A DNA stretch of 64,000 nt, from NCBI GenBank assembly GCA_041744575.1, contig JBGTKP010000020.1, forward strand, positions 1-64,000, given 5' to 3'. This DNA comes from JTS-RE37 sp041744575 (GTDB lineage: Bacteria > Bacteroidota > Bacteroidia > Flavobacteriales > Flavobacteriaceae). Positions 42,181-52,120 of the stretch are shown here, one piece after another. The notes below the pieces were generated by a model, which was not told the origin of the DNA, did not search any database, and saw only the letters and a program-made list of their open reading frames with translations. Both the position numbers and the translations under genes were made by a program. Position 1 is the first letter of the stretch; each line of letters opens with the position of its first letter.

Positions 42181-43296
42181 TTGGTAAAATTGCACGACAA
42201 ACAATTTGTGCCTTTTCTCAGTGAACAGGATGTTCTCGCAGCCGTAAGGAAGATCGCGGAAGATATTGCCGTCGATTACAAAGACCAGGTTCCCGTATTT
42301 GTAGGGGTCCTAAACGGATCATTTATGTTTATAGCGGATTTCCTGAAATGCTATCCTCACCCCTGCGAAGTTTCATTTGTAAAGCTGAGTTCTTACAGAG
42401 GACTTACTTCTACCGGGATTGTTGAGACCCTGCTTGATGTTCCCGGAAATATTGGTGGCAGGAGTGTGATTATCCTTGAGGATATTATCGATTCGGGACG
42501 TACGCTTCAGGAGCTGGTTCATCTCTTTTCAGGGACCAATGTAAAGGATTTTAAGATTGCCAGTCTGTTTTACAAACCTGATAAATATAACGGGGAGTAC
42601 GTGATAGATTACGTGGGTATGGAAATTCCCAATAAGTTCATCGTGGGATACGGCCTTGATTACCGGGAACTCGGCAGGAATCTGAATGGAATATACCAAC
42701 TAAACCAAAACCAAATGATCAATCTTGTGTTATTCGGCAAGCCAGGTGCCGGTAAGGGCACGCAGGCCACCTTTTTAAAGGAGAAGTATAATTTGAGACA
42801 TATTTCCACCGGTGATGTCTTCAGGAACCATATTAAGAACGAGACCAGGCTTGGGAAATTGGCCAAATCCTATATGGATAGAGGCGATTTGGTACCTGAC
42901 GAAGTGACTATCAAGATGCTGCAGGATGAGGTAGACAACAATCCGGAGGCGAGTGGCTTTATCTTTGATGGCTTCCCCAGGACTGCGGCGCAGGCTGAGG
43001 CCCTTGATAATTTTTTAGAATCCAAGAACATGGCGATAGATGCGACCATTGCCCTGGAGGCGGCAGATGAAGTTTTAATCACAAGACTTTTATCCAGGGG
43101 ACAGAAGAGCGGTCGACCTGATGACCAGGATGAAGGAAAGATCCGGAACCGCTTTGAGGAATACAATCAAAAAACCGCCCCGTTAAAAGCCTACTATGAG
43201 GCTCAGGGAAAGTTCCACAGTGTAAACGGTATTGGTTCCATCAATGAGATTACACTAAGGTTGAGCCAGGTGATCAATTCTGTTCAGGAAGCCTGA
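42181..43296 (+). CDS. Fusion of hypoxanthine phosphoribosyltransferase and adenylate kinase
   Basis: The 371-residue product joins two purine enzymes. Residues 1 to about 170 are a hypoxanthine phosphoribosyltransferase, with the PRPP motif ILEDIIDSGRTL at residues 98-109. Residues 179-371 are adenylate kinase, with P-loop GKPGAGKGT at 186-194, FDGFPRTAAQA and a short LID (SRGQKSGRPDDQDEGK), which is the compact type without a zinc lid. The start at 42181 is TTG. An internal ATG at 42715, exactly at the beginning of the kinase, could also give a separate adenylate kinase. I recognise the fusion as typical of Flavobacteriaceae. It precedes obg. Confidence 0.88.
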   Translation: MVKLHDKQFVPFLSEQDVLAAVRKIAEDIAVDYKDQVPVFVGVLNGSFMFIADFLKCYPHPCEVSFVKLSSYRGLTSTGIVETLLDVPGNIGGRSVIILEDIIDSGRTLQELVHLFSGTNVKDFKIASLFYKPDKYNGEYVIDYVGMEIPNKFIVGYGLDYRELGRNLNGIYQLNQNQMINLVLFGKPGAGKGTQATFLKEKYNLRHISTGDVFRNHIKNETRLGKLAKSYMDRGDLVPDEVTIKMLQDEVDNNPEASGFIFDGFPRTAAQAEALDNFLESKNMAIDATIALEAADEVLITRLLSRGQKSGRPDDQDEGKIRNRFEEYNQKTAPLKAYYEAQGKFHSVNGIGSINEITLRLSQVINSVQEA

Positions 43297-43427
43297 CATC
43301 GCAGACTTGATGTGGACATTGGCCGCATTGTTCACAAAGTATTCACGTGGCAATGAAGGCCGGAAGGAAAGGCCGCAATCCCTGAAAATTCAGATGGCAC
43401 AGATGCAATAGCTTAAAATGTCTTAAA

Positions 43428-44429
43428 ATGACCGAGGGCAATTTTGTAGATTATGTAAAAATCGCGCTGGCTTCCGGGAATGGGGGCAAGGGTTCTACCC
43501 ATTTGCACCGGGAGAAATTCGTTACCAAGGGAGGCCCTGACGGAGGCGACGGGGGTAGGGGTGGCCACATTATTATTCGTGGAAATAAACAACTCTGGAC
43601 CTTAATGAGCTTTAAATTCCAGCGTCATTTTAAGGCAGGACACGGGGCGCATGGCAGTAAGAATAAAAGTACCGGAGCCGATGGGGAGGATGTCTATGTG
43701 GAAGTCCCTTTGGGAACTATTATCAGGGATGCGGAATCGAATGAACATTTAACCGAAATCACCTCTGAAGGAGAGGAAAAAGTCCTTTTGGTAGGAGGCA
43801 AAGGAGGGCTTGGAAACTGGCATTTCAGAAGCGCTACCAATCAAACTCCGCGCTATGCCCAACCGGGAATTTCAGGTCAGGAAAAGGAGGTCATACTCGA
43901 ATTAAAAGTTTTGGCTGATGTGGGACTTGTCGGTTTTCCCAATGCAGGCAAGTCTACCTTACTTTCTGTTGTAACCTCTGCGAAGCCAAAAATTGCCGAC
44001 TATGAATTCACTACCCTGAAACCAAACCTTGGCATTGTTCAATACAGGGATTTCAAGAGTTTTGTAATGGCCGACATTCCTGGAATTATTGAAGGAGCTG
44101 CAGAAGGTAAAGGGCTGGGTCATTATTTTCTAAGGCATATAGAACGCAATGCCACGCTACTGTTCCTTATTCCTGCTGATAGCAATGATATAGGCCGCGA
44201 GTTTCACATCTTACTGGACGAACTTCGCAGGTACAATCCTGAACTTCTGGATAAGAACCGGCTGGTGGCCATTTCCAAATCGGACATGCTGGACGGGGAA
44301 TTAATAGGAGAACTGCACGCCGAGCTTCCGGAAGTCTTTCAGGATACTCCTTACCTGTTCATCTCTTCCCTGACACAAATGGGGATAACGGAACTGAAGG
44401 ACCAACTTTGGAGGATGCTCAACGAATAA
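43428..44429 (+). CDS. obg: GTPase Obg/CgtA
   Basis: Obg is a ribosome-associated GTPase. The 333-residue protein has the glycine-rich Obg fold (NFVDYVKIALASGNGGKGS, GPDGGDGGRGGHI), the G1 motif LVGFPNAGKSTLL (169-177), G3 DIPGIIEGAAEGKGLG, G4 in AISKSDML (NKxD normally; here SKSD), and G5 SSLTQ. The C-terminal extension found in some Obg proteins is absent. Confidence 0.95.
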   Translation: MTEGNFVDYVKIALASGNGGKGSTHLHREKFVTKGGPDGGDGGRGGHIIIRGNKQLWTLMSFKFQRHFKAGHGAHGSKNKSTGADGEDVYVEVPLGTIIRDAESNEHLTEITSEGEEKVLLVGGKGGLGNWHFRSATNQTPRYAQPGISGQEKEVILELKVLADVGLVGFPNAGKSTLLSVVTSAKPKIADYEFTTLKPNLGIVQYRDFKSFVMADIPGIIEGAAEGKGLGHYFLRHIERNATLLFLIPADSNDIGREFHILLDELRRYNPELLDKNRLVAISKSDMLDGELIGELHAELPEVFQDTPYLFISSLTQMGITELKDQLWRMLNE

Positions 44430-44486
44430 AGAACTTCCACCTCCGAAAACGCCACAATTTTACCTACATTTATATAAATCCCGGGT

Positions 44487-45017
44487 ATGAATCGCATTTG
44501 CCTTTGTGTGATACTGTTGTGTTGTCTGAGTTGTAGTACCATCCGTGTGGCCTATGATTATGATAAGAAAACGGATTTCTCAAACTACCAGACCTATACT
44601 TATCTACCGGAAATGGAAACCGGACTAAGTGAGTTGGATGCCAAACGTCTCCTGCAGGCCATAGATTCAACCATGCAACTGAAAGGGATCATGTATTCTG
44701 AAGAGCCGGATTTTTTTATCAATATACAGTCGAGGGAAATCAGAAGTGACGCCGGGAATTCCGTAGGGGTCGGAGTTGGGGGTGGAGGAGGAAATGTAGG
44801 AGGCGGGGTTTCTATTGGATTGCCCATAGGTTCTCCAAAAATGGACCGGGAAATCATCTTTGACCTTGTTGACAGCAGGAAGGATGAACTTTTCTGGCAG
44901 GCTGTCAGCGGGACGGCTTTCAAAGATTCCGGCACTCCGGACCAACGGGAAGCCAGGCTCCGTGAAATTGTTACCAAGGTTTTCTCCGCCTACCCCCCCA
45001 AAAAATCAAAAAAGTAG
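44487..45017 (+). CDS. DUF4136 lipoprotein
   Basis: The 176-residue protein has a lipoprotein signal peptide (MNRICLCVILLCCLSCSTI, Cys16 probable) and then VAYDYDKKTDFSNYQTYTYLP, the N-terminal signature of DUF4136. A glycine-rich segment (VGVGGGGGNVGGGV) is a common feature of these proteins. It is presumed to be an outer-membrane lipoprotein with unknown role. Confidence 0.8.
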   Translation: MNRICLCVILLCCLSCSTIRVAYDYDKKTDFSNYQTYTYLPEMETGLSELDAKRLLQAIDSTMQLKGIMYSEEPDFFINIQSREIRSDAGNSVGVGVGGGGGNVGGGVSIGLPIGSPKMDREIIFDLVDSRKDELFWQAVSGTAFKDSGTPDQREARLREIVTKVFSAYPPKKSKK

Positions 45018-45044
45018 CATTCACTTCACATCAATCACCCTCTT

Positions 45045-45070
45045 CCGGGAATACCCCGGTTTTATTTTCC
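45045..45070. terminator. Possible terminator between DUF4136 and the alpha-2-macroglobulin gene
   Basis: CCGGG (45045-45049) and CCCGG (45055-45059) pair around AATAC, and TTTTATTTT follows on the plus strand. The stem is short, so the call is weak; it overlaps the very end of the convergent gene. Confidence 0.35.
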
Positions 45071-48000
45071 TGATTTTGAACTGAGTCTTATACCTGTGCT
45101 GTGGCTGCTGAATTCAGGAGCGTACATGCTTTGAATGGTCCCGATTCCATTGCTGAATTCGCCGGCATTGTTCACCCGAAGATAGTATTCCAAAATGGTT
45201 ATCCCTTTGGGCAGGACATCAAAGAAAAAATGAGTGCTGGCATCCCGGGTGCTTTCATAAAATCCAACCCCATCCTGCCAGTGATATCCGGAAATTACAT
45301 CGATGGGTTCCAAACCTGATGCTCTCATGTCCTTCATGTGCACGTATTCCACAGCCCTGTCTGATCTGATCTCAAGCCTCACCCTCAGCAGGTCACCTAC
45401 CGAGATATTGCTGCCTTCCTTAATTTCCGTGAGCAGCTCTCCGGCATCCGTATCCTTCTTCAGAAAAACCTTTTTGTTCAATGTCATCGGACCCCCCGCG
45501 GCAGTTATATTTTCAAGGGACTCAAAATATTGCCAGTACAATGCTCCCCAGGCTATCCCTTCACCTGTTTTTTGTAAACTTACCTTACTTTGGTCCGGGG
45601 ATATTTGAGGCCCGGCCCAGGAGGTTTTGAAGTACCCGGTGCCCGCTTCAGGTTTTGCGCCATCCTGCGCATTCATATTCAGTTTTTCGCCACCCAAAGT
45701 CACCCCGACCGTCTCTTTTTCTGAAAGCCATGAACTACCTTCCGTTAAAAGGGCGTATACGGCATCCGCTGTTGCCTTGGTAGTTTTCCATTGAGAGGTT
45801 TGCTTATTTTTAAGCAGCCAGATTTTTAATTCGTCCACAGTCTTTGTATCCCTGCTGATCTCTGAAAAGGCTGTTATCATAAGCGCCTGAGTCTCAATTG
45901 GTGCCTGATACCACCACCAGGATGGGGTGTTTTCCTTCCAGTACCTGCCCAGTTCATTACTGTTGATGCTGTTTTCCCTGAGCGACCTTAGGATTTTCAC
46001 TGCTGTTTCTCTGTCACCGGACCTGTGAAGTACGAGTGCTATCATTCCCTTGCAATATAATGACTGACCTGTCCAGGACTTTGCCACAAGGTCTTCGTAA
46101 AATCGCAGGGCCTTTTGTGTGGCTGCGTTTGCCGGAAAATCGGGAAAAAAACTGCGCATATAGAGGTAATGAATCTGAATAGGGCTGAGATCATTTCTTT
46201 CAGTTTTATTTTCCTTTTTTTGAAGTAGCTCATATTCCCTGACAAACTCAGAATCGACATATTTCATCGCGCTGCCTACGACCTCCTGGGTCAGCATACC
46301 ATCCTTGTCGACCCCTAGTTGGTTTAATTTTCCCATACCGGTTACGATGTGTTGGGTGATAAATCTGTCCGGCTGCCCGCCCTTAAACCAGGCCCAGGCC
46401 CCTGATGCCATCTGATTGCCTTTTAACTGGTTGAGAGCGGCTGTCTGACTGTTATTCATCGTATTGAGGTCAAAGAGCAAACCGATCCGTTTCTTTTGTT
46501 CCTCTTCCGACATGGCATCCCTTACCCATGGAGTTTCCTGAATAAGCAACGACTTGAGTTCTTTATTTTTTTCCAGTTGGCTCTCCAGGGCATCTGAAGA
46601 AGCCCATTGCCTGAAAACATCGTGCATCCCGGGGGATTGATGTACGATATGACCGGCCAGACTGTTGGCGTACCACCTGGAAAAGATCTGTTCGTTACAG
46701 TCGTACGGATATTCCATCAGGTAGGGCAGGGCCTGAACTGCATACCATGCCGGATTGGAAGTTATTTCGAGCGTGAGGAGATGATTTTTCAGCGTTGGGG
46801 AATTTTGGATGCTTAGTTTATCGAGGACAAAAGTTTTTTTCTGCCCGCTTCCCACCCACATAGGCAGGGTTTCCGTAAGCAGGACACGATTGGTGAGCAC
46901 CGGAAGCATGCTTTGTTCACCATCGCTGTAGTCCCCGGAAGTGGCCGTTATCCTTAATTGTATGGCCTGCAGGCCTTCAGGAAGTTCCAGATTCCATGAA
47001 ACACTTGTATTGGACATGGAATCCACTTCAAATTCCCCCATATTTTGGGGGGATGCTTCTCCTTTTTTCCCTGGTCTTTCAGGATTTAGTAATTGGTCCG
47101 TGATGTCCTTCCCGCTGAGGGCATCCTTCACCTCCAAGCGGGCTTTTCCCAAAAGCCTTTCCTTAGTGAGGTTGGCAATTTTCGTATCCAGGGTTATTCT
47201 GTCGCCCTCCCTTAAAAACCTTGGAACATTCGGTATGACCATCAGCTTTTTTTGAGTAACTGTTTCTAGAGTACGCATCCCAATCTCCAGGTTGGGAGAA
47301 TGGGCAAGCAGCATTAATTTCCATCTGGTAAGGGCATCCGGAGTTGTAAAACTAAAAGTTATGGTGCCATCCGGATCTGTTCGCAATTGCGGGTAGAAAA
47401 AGGCAGTTTCAGAAAAACTCTGCCGGACAAGCATTTCCCCTGGGCCTCGTCTTTCCTGTTTCGAAGAATCAGCAGTTTCGTTCAGACCTTCAGAAGTGCC
47501 TTTACTTTCCAGGTTTTTTTGCTGTGGAGCATCATATTCGATAACCTCATTCAGGGCTTCTGATTCATCCATAGCATTCATAACATTCCGTTTTACCCCC
47601 ACCTGGTTTCTCATAAGAGCAAGCGGACCAAATGTTCCCCTTCCCTCCGGATAGCCCAGATTTAATCCAAAAAAGTTCAATGTTTCGGAATATTCCACTG
47701 GAAATTCAATCAGTTCATTGTCGATATGCGAATCAAAATAATGAGTGCCATAGCTTTCATTACCATTGAACCCGGAATAGGAATGATAGGGAAGTCGCTG
47801 ATACGGATCAAAATTCCAGGCATGAGGTTTGAAGGCATCCAGGGAAGCATCGTACATCCCTGCGAGGACTTCAGCCGCCAGCTTATCACCCTCCGGCCCT
47901 GTGATTTTAAAAGACCAGGTTTCCTTTGCCCCGGGTTCCATTAGATCACGAAAAGTTGCTGTTTCGATTTTAATCCCGGTGTCAGGATAGGGCACATCAA

Positions 48001-51000
48001 TCGTAATCGTTTCGGAGGTTAAAGCATTGAATGCGGAAAAATTATAGTTGACTGAAAATCCCCCTATATCATCCCGCATGACCGGAATCCGAACGATTTT
48101 ACTATTGCCGTTAAGCTCAATCAGCTCCCGTCTGATAACCTTGCGGTTTTTTTCGACCATTACGGTTACAGACAGTTTCTCCATGGCCGAGGAAAGTTTT
48201 ACCTCCACGGTATCTCCCACTGCGTATTTCTCCTGATTTGTCTTATAGGTAAAAATTTGATTATCAGGTGTTATTATGTCTTTGAGGCCAAAGACCGCAG
48301 TTCGTGCCTCAGCGCGTACCTCCACTCCGAATCGGTCTCTGGTGAGCATCTCGATCAGGTACCTGCCGGAGGGCCAATTCTTAATATTTCCCAAGGGCAA
48401 TTCCGCTTCACCTGAGATGTCAAAGGCTTGCTCCCATACAAGTTTACCCCGATCCCAATGGAGAGGATCTGCCTCGTTTACAAATGCTTCGTGCGGAAAT
48501 AGTTCTTTGAATTTTTCACGCGTAAAAGTCTTGTAGTCCGGGGCTGGCCAGGGTCGCTTTCTCAGGATATTTTCAGGAGCCACAAGTTTAAAGATTCGGA
48601 CAGACCCTTTAGCCGCAACCGGCTGATCATTCAGGTTGGTGGTCCTAAGTTTCAGCTGGTGTCCGGACAGGTTCTTCTCCAGTGTGGCGGGCACCAGGAT
48701 CGATCCAACAAGGGAGTGATAGCCGATTCGTACAGAAACTGAGGCGCTTCTGGTTTCCCCATTGATGTCAGTAACATCAGCGGTCACTTCATAATTAAAG
48801 ACCGGCAAATCCTTGGGATCCATGCTTAAATCAGGGATGGCCCTGAAACCGATCGTATAATTACCGGATGCATCGGTACTGGTTTCGCCATGGGCTATTT
48901 CCTGCGAATTTCCCTCAAACGACGGGCGAATCCAATAATACCAGGGGGGAAAATAGACCACGCGGCGCACGCGATAGGCCACTTTGCCATTGCTGACCGG
49001 GGCACCTGCATATGCCTGAGCAGTGGCAGAAATAGAGATGGAATCCCCTACCTTATGCTCCTTCAGTATGGGGTTAAAGGAGGTCTGAAATCCAGGCCTT
49101 TTATATTCCTCGACCGATATATCGGTGCTCCCTGAAAGAGAGACGACTGAAGAAGAAGCACTTAGCATATACATCCCTGTTATCCCGCCTTCGGGCACTG
49201 TAAACTGCCCGTTGAAAGAGCCATATTCATTGGTTTCAAACAGCTGATCCATTACTTTTTGACCATTGGCATCGTTAAGGGTGATCAGCACAGGGGTCTT
49301 CACTGAAGTCGCAGGTCCTTCCTTCTCCGAAACCACTACAATTCCTTTAAAATAAAGCGGCTGGCCGGGTCTGTAAATACTGCGGTCCGTAAACAACCAT
49401 GCTGTACGGGGTGACGCTGATTCTGTCGTTATTTTGTTTTTCGCATTTATATAGTACATTCCAAAGTGCGCGGTCTGCGCCCCATGCTTCAACCTGGCCC
49501 GGACGTTGGTCAGGCCGGCCCCGGACAAGGGAACCTCCACCATCCCGTTGTTGTCAGTGGCAAAGGTTTTCTGATTACTCACCCCATTGTAATCCAGTTC
49601 GTAATTCAGTACAAGTTGCGCGTTGGTAATGGGCCGGCCGTCATTTCTGTCAATTGCCTGAAAAATATATTCCTCCTCCGAACGCGACTCCAGCAAGGCC
49701 ATATCTGTCACCTGCGTAAAACCAGTTGCGAATGACCCTGATTGGCTTTTGGTTTCCGCCAGGATCACATAAAGGCCGTTTTCCAGCTCAGGCATTAGTA
49801 TTTCAGTCGTATGAGTCTGGTAATCTTTTTCACTCTTCAGAGGAGCCTCCCAGGATTTCGAAATTTTCAGGCCCTTAATAAATGAATGTTGTCTTGACAA
49901 GGGATACAAGTCCTCTATTTTCGAACGCTGTTCCGGCGAAATGCGATAGGCAAAGAGATGAAGCTGTTCCAGGTTCCTGTATGCCACTAATAATTTGGAG
50001 GGTTTGTTCAGAGAAAGATATGATTCCACAGTTAGTTGCAGATCCTCAGCAAGTATCCGTGATTTGAGGGCTTTGCATTTCTTCTCTGCCCGGCTTTTGG
50101 GGAAGGTGTCTATTACGTCATCGCAAAGTGCCAGGGCTTCCTTTCGCTTTGTCTGATGAGCGACATTTGTAACAGGCTGATAGTCCTCTGCCAGACGGTC
50201 ATAGTGTTGTGCAAGCTCAAATTTATAAAGAGCGGATACCTCATGATCAGCAAACTGGTTGGAGGAAATTTTGAGGATTTCCGAAAAACGATCTTCTTTG
50301 CCTGTAAAAACAGCGTTGTTATAGATAAAGTGAAGTCTTTTAATATCGTTATCCACAAAGGCTTCCGGGGACTTGTCCTGCTCATGGAATCCCAGCAGTT
50401 CCTGGTATAATTGAAGCGCTCTGAACTGAAGGGAAGTTGTGTCAGTGGTAGTTAATTTATACTTAATAAAGGCGTCCGCTTCACAAAGGATCTCGGGGTC
50501 CGAAATTTCAAATACCGATGCCGGTCTCGTAATACTGTTTTCACCTGAGGTATAAAACTCCAGCGCCGTGTGAGTGAGAAGGTCAAACAAAGTGGCCTCG
50601 AACTGCTTGTCCTCGGTGTTCCTCTGTAGGAGAGGTTCAAAATCTGAAACAGGTACTTTCTGCAGATCTTCCGGTACGTGAAGCGAGTTTTCAAAATGCT
50701 GGCCGATCTTACTGAATAGTGTCCGGACATCCCAGGTTCTGAAATCCGTGCTGTCTGCTGAGGTAGTGCTTTTAGCCCTGCTATAAATGAGATGCCGGTT
50801 GCCCTGATAGTATTGCCAGTAAAGGTGGGCCAGATATCCTTCGAGGACATTTATTTCCGGAAATGCTGCCCCGGCTATCTCCTTCCTGAAATCATTGACC
50901 ACCCTCAATTGGGCCTCCTCTTCCAGGATCAGGTCATACATGGAGGCATACAGCAACGCTTTGATCAGCTGAGGAGAATTGTTTTCTGCCCTTGCCTTGT

Positions 51001-51157
51001 CCGAGATTTTTTGTACCACCGCGGTTGCGGAAGTGGTTAACTCCTCCTTTTCCAGTTGATCCACTTCCTTCCAGAGTGAGTTATAGGCTTTGTCCTGCTG
51101 AGAGAACATCCATTGACTGAAAAGTAGAATAACAAACATCAGGGTAAGTTGCTTCAT
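45062..51157 (-). CDS. Alpha-2-macroglobulin family protein with thioester motif
   Basis: The protein is 2031 residues long, with a signal peptide (MKQLTLMFVILLFSQWMFSQ). The N-terminal third resembles the macroglobulin-like domains: TDRSIYRPGQPLYFKGIVV, YEVTADVTDINGETR. The bait-region-like and thioester halves follow, with FFYPQLRTDPDGTITFSFTTPDALTRWKLM (the A2M core) and the thioester sequence YPYDCNEQIF (Cys1487 and Gln1490). The all-helical TED region follows with QTAALNQLKGNQMASGAWAWFKGG. Members trap proteases or anchor to targets. No partner penicillin-binding protein 1C lies beside it, unlike in many proteobacteria. The ATG at 51157 begins the signal peptide. Confidence 0.88.
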   Translation of the reverse strand: MKQLTLMFVILLFSQWMFSQQDKAYNSLWKEVDQLEKEELTTSATAVVQKISDKARAENNSPQLIKALLYASMYDLILEEEAQLRVVNDFRKEIAGAAFPEINVLEGYLAHLYWQYYQGNRHLIYSRAKSTTSADSTDFRTWDVRTLFSKIGQHFENSLHVPEDLQKVPVSDFEPLLQRNTEDKQFEATLFDLLTHTALEFYTSGENSITRPASVFEISDPEILCEADAFIKYKLTTTDTTSLQFRALQLYQELLGFHEQDKSPEAFVDNDIKRLHFIYNNAVFTGKEDRFSEILKISSNQFADHEVSALYKFELAQHYDRLAEDYQPVTNVAHQTKRKEALALCDDVIDTFPKSRAEKKCKALKSRILAEDLQLTVESYLSLNKPSKLLVAYRNLEQLHLFAYRISPEQRSKIEDLYPLSRQHSFIKGLKISKSWEAPLKSEKDYQTHTTEILMPELENGLYVILAETKSQSGSFATGFTQVTDMALLESRSEEEYIFQAIDRNDGRPITNAQLVLNYELDYNGVSNQKTFATDNNGMVEVPLSGAGLTNVRARLKHGAQTAHFGMYYINAKNKITTESASPRTAWLFTDRSIYRPGQPLYFKGIVVVSEKEGPATSVKTPVLITLNDANGQKVMDQLFETNEYGSFNGQFTVPEGGITGMYMLSASSSVVSLSGSTDISVEEYKRPGFQTSFNPILKEHKVGDSISISATAQAYAGAPVSNGKVAYRVRRVVYFPPWYYWIRPSFEGNSQEIAHGETSTDASGNYTIGFRAIPDLSMDPKDLPVFNYEVTADVTDINGETRSASVSVRIGYHSLVGSILVPATLEKNLSGHQLKLRTTNLNDQPVAAKGSVRIFKLVAPENILRKRPWPAPDYKTFTREKFKELFPHEAFVNEADPLHWDRGKLVWEQAFDISGEAELPLGNIKNWPSGRYLIEMLTRDRFGVEVRAEARTAVFGLKDIITPDNQIFTYKTNQEKYAVGDTVEVKLSSAMEKLSVTVMVEKNRKVIRRELIELNGNSKIVRIPVMRDDIGGFSVNYNFSAFNALTSETITIDVPYPDTGIKIETATFRDLMEPGAKETWSFKITGPEGDKLAAEVLAGMYDASLDAFKPHAWNFDPYQRLPYHSYSGFNGNESYGTHYFDSHIDNELIEFPVEYSETLNFFGLNLGYPEGRGTFGPLALMRNQVGVKRNVMNAMDESEALNEVIEYDAPQQKNLESKGTSEGLNETADSSKQERRGPGEMLVRQSFSETAFFYPQLRTDPDGTITFSFTTPDALTRWKLMLLAHSPNLEIGMRTLETVTQKKLMVIPNVPRFLREGDRITLDTKIANLTKERLLGKARLEVKDALSGKDITDQLLNPERPGKKGEASPQNMGEFEVDSMSNTSVSWNLELPEGLQAIQLRITATSGDYSDGEQSMLPVLTNRVLLTETLPMWVGSGQKKTFVLDKLSIQNSPTLKNHLLTLEITSNPAWYAVQALPYLMEYPYDCNEQIFSRWYANSLAGHIVHQSPGMHDVFRQWASSDALESQLEKNKELKSLLIQETPWVRDAMSEEEQKKRIGLLFDLNTMNNSQTAALNQLKGNQMASGAWAWFKGGQPDRFITQHIVTGMGKLNQLGVDKDGMLTQEVVGSAMKYVDSEFVREYELLQKKENKTERNDLSPIQIHYLYMRSFFPDFPANAATQKALRFYEDLVAKSWTGQSLYCKGMIALVLHRSGDRETAVKILRSLRENSINSNELGRYWKENTPSWWWYQAPIETQALMITAFSEISRDTKTVDELKIWLLKNKQTSQWKTTKATADAVYALLTEGSSWLSEKETVGVTLGGEKLNMNAQDGAKPEAGTGYFKTSWAGPQISPDQSKVSLQKTGEGIAWGALYWQYFESLENITAAGGPMTLNKKVFLKKDTDAGELLTEIKEGSNISVGDLLRVRLEIRSDRAVEYVHMKDMRASGLEPIDVISGYHWQDGVGFYESTRDASTHFFFDVLPKGITILEYYLRVNNAGEFSNGIGTIQSMYAPEFSSHSTGIRLSSKSGK

Positions 51158-51310
51158 AATTGTAAAATTAATAACAAAATTCAACCCTCCTTATATCATG
51201 CGCAAGTATAAATGAGGGAATGGCTAGTCTGGATGAGGCACTCTGTGTAGTATAAGTCAAATAGGATGCCAGAAAATGTACCTCGAAAGTCTTGGTGCTG
51301 CCGGAAGCCT

Positions 51311-52096
51311 TCAGAGGGAGCGAAGCAGACCCCCGTCCAGGGGGATGGCCGTACCGGTGATATAACCGGCTTGTTGAGAAGCCAGAAACGCAACGAGATA
51401 TCCGTATTCTTCAGGCCGTCCGATTCGTTTTACAGGCACCGCGAAAGCCATGTTTTTTTGTACATCAGAGAGAGGAATCTGTTGTTGTCTGGCTTTCTTT
51501 TCGTTCAGATCATGGATTCGTTCTGTATCAAAATATCCTGTTAATATGCTGTTGACAGTGATCTGATCCGCTGCCAGATCTGTTGCAAGTGTTTTGGCCC
51601 AGATAACCACCGCGGCGCGAATGCTATTGGAAAGGGCAAGATAGGAGAGGGGTTCACGTACGGATATGGAGGCGACATTCACAATCCTGCCCCAATTCTT
51701 TTTGCGCATGTGTTCGATGGCCAGATGTGTAGTGTGGACTACAGATTTAAAAAGCAGGTCAAAGGCGTCCTGATAATCATCTACTTGAAGTTCCAGGCTG
51801 CTTCCAGCCTTAGGACCCTGGGTGTTATTCACCAGGATATCCACGTCCTTATCCCTGAAATAATTCTCAATTATTTTTTTATAGCTCTGAAAGTCATTAA
51901 AATCGACCACGAGATAATCGTGTTCCTGGCTGGCACCTTTGTCCATTTCCGCTATGGCCTGTTCCAATTTATCACGGTTTCTGGCCATCAGTGTAACACT
52001 GGCACCACTGGCGGCCAATTGTATGGCAATTGCTTTGCCAATTCCTCCGCTGGCACCGCCTACTAGGGCCTTTTTTCCTGCAAGGTTAATATGCAT
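51311..52096 (-). CDS. SDR-fold oxidoreductase lacking the Tyr-Lys catalytic pair
   Basis: The 261-residue protein has a complete NAD(P) motif (VGGASGGIGKAIA), NNTQGP, and the catalytic-serine segment VASISV. Where YxxxK should be, the alignment gives LALSNSIRAAVVIW, with Ser for Tyr and Arg for Lys. Some SDR subgroups of the FabG-like type are known to carry such substitutions, so it may have an altered reaction or act as a regulator. It converges on the A2M gene's upstream region and lies beside the cupin gene in the same direction. Confidence 0.75.
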   Translation of the reverse strand: MHINLAGKKALVGGASGGIGKAIAIQLAASGASVTLMARNRDKLEQAIAEMDKGASQEHDYLVVDFNDFQSYKKIIENYFRDKDVDILVNNTQGPKAGSSLELQVDDYQDAFDLLFKSVVHTTHLAIEHMRKKNWGRIVNVASISVREPLSYLALSNSIRAAVVIWAKTLATDLAADQITVNSILTGYFDTERIHDLNEKKARQQQIPLSDVQKNMAFAVPVKRIGRPEEYGYLVAFLASQQAGYITGTAIPLDGGLLRSL

Positions 52097-52120
52097 GAGT
52101 TTCGTATTTTTAAAATGTAT

